A DNA stretch of 64,000 nt from Limnohabitans sp. Rim47 (GTDB taxonomy: Bacteria > Pseudomonadota > Gammaproteobacteria > Burkholderiales > Burkholderiaceae_C): NCBI RefSeq assembly GCF_001517545.1, contig NZ_FBYA01000003.1, positions 399,737 to 463,736 of the forward strand, given 5' to 3'. The translations under genes were made by a program, and so were the position numbers. Position 1 is the stretch's first letter. Each line of letters starts with the position of its first letter. The notes beneath the pieces were generated by a model. It was not told the DNA's origin. It did not search any database and saw only the letters and a list, made by a program, of their open reading frames with translations. Of the stretch, positions 60,994 to 64,000 are shown piece after piece.

Positions 60994-62127
60994 TCAGCGC
61001 ACGCCAGCGGTGAACTTCACCTGGGTGCCTTCGCGAACCGCGCCTGCGCTGGCCGTGAGCACTGGGGTGCCTTCGGCCAGTCCTTGCACTTCAACCCAGG
61101 TCAAGGTGATGTTGTTCAGGGTCTTTTCGGCACGGGTGCCGGTTTGCACCGTCACGTGGCGCACTTGCTCGCCATCGATCACCTGCACATAAGGCTGCGG
61201 CTTGTCGGTGCGCACGCTTGAAAGCGGCACGGCCAGGGCCTGCACCGTGCGGGTGCCCAAAGTGCCTTCACTAAACAGGCCTTGCCGCAAACCCTCTTGA
61301 CCGGCCACACCCAGATAGACCAGCACACTGCGGCTACCCGCTTGGGCAGCGGGGCTGATGCGCAAGACCTTGGCGGGGACGGGTTCGTCCATGCCTTCGA
61401 CCTTCAATTGCGCCTTCATGCCGGGGCGCACCAAGCTGGCGTCGGCTGCGGGCATGGCCGCTTCGAGTTCGAGCTGGCTGAGGTTGACCACCTCCACAAT
61501 GCGGGCGTCCAGCGCCATGCGCTCACCGGGTTGGGCCAGGCGCTGGGCAATCTGACCGCTGATGGGTGAGCGGATGCTGGCATCGTCCAAAGCCTTGCGG
61601 GCCACATCAAGCGCTGCCACGGCCGCCATGTGGGTGGCCTTGGCGCCATTCAGGCTGGCGACTGAGTTTTGCAAAGCGGTTTGCGAGATGAAGCCTTGGT
61701 CCACCAGTGCTTTGTTGTTGTCAAACTGCTTCTGTGCGATCTCGACTTGGGCCTGTGCCGCATCGGCTTGCTGCTTGGCCTGGCGCTCACGCGCTTGGTA
61801 TTCGGTCGGGTCGATGCGGGCAATCGATTGCCCCGCTTTGACCACATCGCCTTCACGCACCACCAAATCCATCAACTCACCTGCCACGCGGGCTTTGACC
61901 ATGGCGCTTTGGCTGGCCTTGAGCGTGCCCGAAACCGGCAGTCCCATCACCATGTCTATTTTCTGCACAGGCGTGACATCGCTGGCACTGAGCTCGATCT
62001 GGTTGGCCACCGGCGCGGTGGGCGCCGCATTGACCGCGGGCTTGCGTTGGCTGGCCCAACGGGCACCGCCCGCGAGCAAGACGGCGACAGCCACACCAGA
62101 GAGGATCCAAAGGGTAGAGCGTTTCAT
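60994..62127 (-). CDS. RND efflux periplasmic adaptor
   Basis: A 377-residue membrane-fusion protein. The N-terminal signal-anchor helix is about 6-25 (LWILSGVAVAVLLAGGARWA). The lipoyl halves (SAMVKARVAGELMDLVVREG and IRSPISGQIAQRLAQPG) flank a coiled-coil hairpin (about 105-165), and a beta-barrel plus C-terminal domain follow (LAVPLSSVRTDKPQPYVQVI). It bridges the RND permease and TolC. Its start overlaps the stop of the tetR gene by four bases. Confidence 0.93.
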   Translation of the reverse strand: MKRSTLWILSGVAVAVLLAGGARWASQRKPAVNAAPTAPVANQIELSASDVTPVQKIDMVMGLPVSGTLKASQSAMVKARVAGELMDLVVREGDVVKAGQSIARIDPTEYQARERQAKQQADAAQAQVEIAQKQFDNNKALVDQGFISQTALQNSVASLNGAKATHMAAVAALDVARKALDDASIRSPISGQIAQRLAQPGERMALDARIVEVVNLSQLELEAAMPAADASLVRPGMKAQLKVEGMDEPVPAKVLRISPAAQAGSRSVLVYLGVAGQEGLRQGLFSEGTLGTRTVQALAVPLSSVRTDKPQPYVQVIDGEQVRHVTVQTGTRAEKTLNNITLTWVEVQGLAEGTPVLTASAGAVREGTQVKFTAGVR

Positions 62128-62777
62128 AGAGATTCAGACAATGAAAGACCACGCACCAGCAATCGGGCGTGTTGGGTGATGAATTTTTCGGGCTGGATTT
62201 GCTCTGACACCGGGCAGCATGGGCCCATGGAATGTTTCCACATCACCAAAAATAGCAAGGGTGCCATGACCGAATGCAGGGCCAACTCGACATCCACCGG
62301 GCTGAATTCGCCTTGGTCGATGCCGCGTTGCAAGGCGTTGCGCACCAGCGTATGACCGGGCTCAATCACTTCTGTACGGTAAAACTGGGCCAGTTCCGGG
62401 AAGTTGCTGGCCTCGCTCATCACCAGCTTGGAAATGCCCGAGGCCTTGGTGGCGCCATAGCGGTGCCACCATTGCAGCATCATCCACTCCAGCAGTTCGC
62501 CTGTCGTGCCTTTGAAGTTCGCCACTTCAGCGGCACCTTGGCTCACCGGCTCGATGACATTGGCACGCACCACGGCTTTGAACAGGTCTTCTTTGCTGGG
62601 AAAGTACAAAAACAGCGTGCCTTTGGACACGCCAGCGCGAGCGGCCACTTCTTCTACCCGGGTTGCGGCAAAGCCTTTTTCGACAAACAAGTCCAAAGCG
62701 GCATCGAGCAACTCGCCGGGGCGGTCTTGCTTGCGACGTTCGCGCTTGTGCGCGACTGGGTGGTCTGAGGGGTTCAC
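62124..62777 (-). CDS. TetR-family regulator of the efflux operon
   Basis: A 217-residue TetR/AcrR repressor. The helix-turn-helix reads ATRVEEVAARAGVSKGTLFL followed by YFPSKEDLFKAVV (about 36-68). The C-terminal ligand domain contains SKLVMSEASNFPELAQFYRT, usual for regulators of multidrug pumps. It is the first gene of the unit and overlaps the adaptor by four bases, so it controls its own operon. The sequence TTAATGACTGACTGGTTAGTAA at its 5' side (62787-62808) is a plausible operator. Confidence 0.93.
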   Translation of the reverse strand: MNPSDHPVAHKRERRKQDRPGELLDAALDLFVEKGFAATRVEEVAARAGVSKGTLFLYFPSKEDLFKAVVRANVIEPVSQGAAEVANFKGTTGELLEWMMLQWWHRYGATKASGISKLVMSEASNFPELAQFYRTEVIEPGHTLVRNALQRGIDQGEFSPVDVELALHSVMAPLLFLVMWKHSMGPCCPVSEQIQPEKFITQHARLLVRGLSLSESL

Positions 62778-62786
62778 AAAGTTCTA

Positions 62787-62808
62787 TTAATGACTGACTG
62801 GTTAGTAA
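62787..62808. promoter_or_regulatory. candidate TetR operator
   Basis: Just upstream of the tetR start, GACTGACTGGTTAGTAAT and its flanks contain TGACTGACTGGTTAGT. This is like the TGACCN-type half sites seen before many TetR-controlled RND operons that carry ACTGACTGGTTAGT-like sequence. It was identified by eye only. Confidence 0.4.
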
Positions 62809-62869
62809 TGTAAGCCTTGGCGGGCACTTCGTCAAGCCGTCAGCGCACACGGCAGGGTGAAACGCAGAG

Positions 62870-62893
62870 CAAAAAAAAGGGGCCGTAGCCCCT
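62870..62893 (-). terminator. rho-independent terminator of glutaryl-CoA dehydrogenase
   Basis: GGGGC (62879-62883) and GCCCC (62888-62892) form a 5-base GC stem with a 4-base loop. On the minus strand it is followed by eight T. It lies 23 bases past the gcdH stop. Confidence 0.85.
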
Positions 62894-62915
62894 GGGAGTT
62901 GCCGCTGAATGCTTG

Positions 62916-64000
62916 TCAATAGAAAGCCTGCAAGCCGGTTTGGGCTCGACCCAAAATCAGTGCGTGCACATCGTGTGTGCCTTCATAGGTGTTGACAGTC
63001 TCCAGGTTGATCATGTGGCGGATGACGTGGTATTCGTCGTGGATGCCGTTGCCGCCGTGCATGTCGCGTGACATACGGGCGATGTCCAGCGCTTTGCCGC
63101 AGCTGTTGCGCTTGATCATGCTGATCATCTCGGGCACCGCTTTGCCCTCGTCCATCAGGCGGCCCACACGCAGGCAGGCTTGCAGGCCGAGTGTGATTTC
63201 GGTCTGCATGTCGGCCAGTTTTTTCTGGATCAACTGGTTTTGCGCCAATGGGCGACCAAACTGCACGCGGTCCAAGGTGTACTGGCGGGCACGGTGCCAG
63301 CAGTCTTCGGCCGCCCCCAGTGCGCCCCAAGCGATGCCATAGCGGGCCTTGTTCAGGCAACCGAACGGGCCTTTGAGACCGTTCACGTTGGGCATCAGGT
63401 TTTCGGACGGCACAAACACATCGTCCATCACGATCTCGCCGGTGATGCTGGCGCGCAGGCTCATCTTGCCTTCGATCTTGGGCGCGCTCAGGCCCTTCAT
63501 GCCTTTTTCAAGGATGAAGCCGTGAATGGCTTCTTGGCCGCCCACGCTGCCGTCTTCGTTTTCCAATTTGGCCCAAACCACAAACACGTCGGCGATCGGC
63601 GAGTTGGTGATCCACATCTTGGCGCCCTTCAAAATGAAGCCACCATCGACAGGCTTGGCTCGGGTCAGCATGCTGGCCGGGTCGGAGCCGTGGTTGGGTT
63701 CGGTCAGACCAAAGCATCCCACCCATTCGCCCGTCGCCAGCTTGGGTAGGTATTTTTGGCGCTGCGCTTCGCTGCCGTATTCGTTGATCGGGTGCATGAC
63801 CAGTGAGCTTTGCACGCTGATGGCGCTGCGATAGCCGCTGTCCACGCGCTCGACTTCGCGTGCGATCAGGCCATAGGCCACATAGCTCAGGCCCGCACAG
63901 CCATAGCCTTCGATGGTGGAGCCCAAAAAGCCCATGGCCCCGGCCTCGTTCATGATCTCGCGATCGAATTTTTCATGGCGGGCCGCTTGCAGCACGCGGG
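62916..64000 (-). CDS. gcdH: glutaryl-CoA dehydrogenase (5' end outside window)
   Basis: The C-terminal 361 residues or so of an acyl-CoA dehydrogenase; the frame stays open to the right edge, so the N-terminus is missing. FAD and substrate regions CFGLTEPNHGSDPASM and KMWITNSPIADVFVVWAK are present, and the catalytic Glu is in ETVNTYEGTHDVHALILGRA near the C-terminus, the glutaryl-CoA dehydrogenase form. The enzyme oxidises and decarboxylates glutaryl-CoA to crotonyl-CoA in lysine, tryptophan and aromatic catabolism. A terminator follows. Confidence 0.92.
   Translation of the reverse strand, partial: RVLQAARHEKFDREIMNEAGAMGFLGSTIEGYGCAGLSYVAYGLIAREVERVDSGYRSAISVQSSLVMHPINEYGSEAQRQKYLPKLATGEWVGCFGLTEPNHGSDPASMLTRAKPVDGGFILKGAKMWITNSPIADVFVVWAKLENEDGSVGGQEAIHGFILEKGMKGLSAPKIEGKMSLRASITGEIVMDDVFVPSENLMPNVNGLKGPFGCLNKARYGIAWGALGAAEDCWHRARQYTLDRVQFGRPLAQNQLIQKKLADMQTEITLGLQACLRVGRLMDEGKAVPEMISMIKRNSCGKALDIARMSRDMHGGNGIHDEYHVIRHMINLETVNTYEGTHDVHALILGRAQTGLQAFY

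Noticed and set aside
1..64000. tRNA, rRNA, CRISPR arrays, insertion sequences, integrases or phage genes
   Set aside because: I looked through all gaps and saw no cloverleaf-like sequence, direct-repeat array, transposase or integrase.

Overview
The window looks like the chromosome of a freshwater-type betaproteobacterium of the Burkholderiales, most likely Comamonadaceae (Limnohabitans, Rhodoferax or Polaromonas-like). This is inferred from protein families, moderate-high G+C coding sequence and the gene set waaA, tolC, rhodanese, pcm and an RND pump. No similarity search was possible, so the genus is a guess. I see no tRNA, rRNA, CRISPR array, transposase or integrase.

Layout. (1) 1-5827: a gene-poor left edge, a possible small protein with a FliM-like EIDALL motif, a Crp/Fnr-PAS regulator and a large AsmA-like DUF748 protein. 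(2) 5893-21039: a catabolic and uptake island read from two IclR-controlled intergenic regions. It holds a dehydroshikimate-dehydratase-like TIM barrel, a KstD-like flavoprotein joined in frame to a NIPSNAP protein, a second KstD-like flavoprotein, two AroE-like dehydrogenases, a pyrone-hydrolase-like amidohydrolase, a complete branched-chain-type ABC importer and an aldo/keto reductase. I read it as a system for importing and dehydrogenating or aromatising hydroaromatic acids of the quinate/shikimate kind. (3) 21069-24934: the 3-hydroxybenzoate/gentisate pathway (6-hydroxylase, gentisate dioxygenase, fumarylpyruvate hydrolase, maleylpyruvate isomerase), carrying a palindromic repeat element, with paaZ divergent to it. 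(4) 27242-29228: small housekeeping-type genes. (5) 29234-36985: a tight minus-strand operon coding for a Crp-like regulator, a membrane-fusion protein, a BcsA-like glycan synthase with a PilZ domain, a periplasmic binding protein with no ABC transporter, and a GGDEF-EAL protein. It looks like a self-contained c-di-GMP-controlled exopolysaccharide system with its own extracytoplasmic sensor.

(6) 37321-47168: a CBS protein, a MacAB-like ABC export system, a host-attachment-family protein, metK with a structured leader that can mask its Shine-Dalgarno, slyX, an RlmN-like radical SAM enzyme, a DMT transporter and ogt. (7) 47369-55258: phosphomannomutase, glycosyltransferase and waaA, followed by an A+T-richer block of LPS/O-antigen genes (GT2, GT25, O-antigen ligase, GT4-like) that lies between waaA and tolC and looks acquired. 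(8) 55384-62777: a minus-strand run of tetR, adaptor, RND permease, pcm, rhodanese and tolC, in effect a complete tripartite efflux locus. (9) 62916 to the right edge: the 3' part of glutaryl-CoA dehydrogenase, which continues outside the window.

The best candidates for something not yet described are the hydroaromatic island in region 2, the binding-protein/GGDEF-EAL/glycan-synthase operon in region 5, and the pseudoknot-like metK leader.
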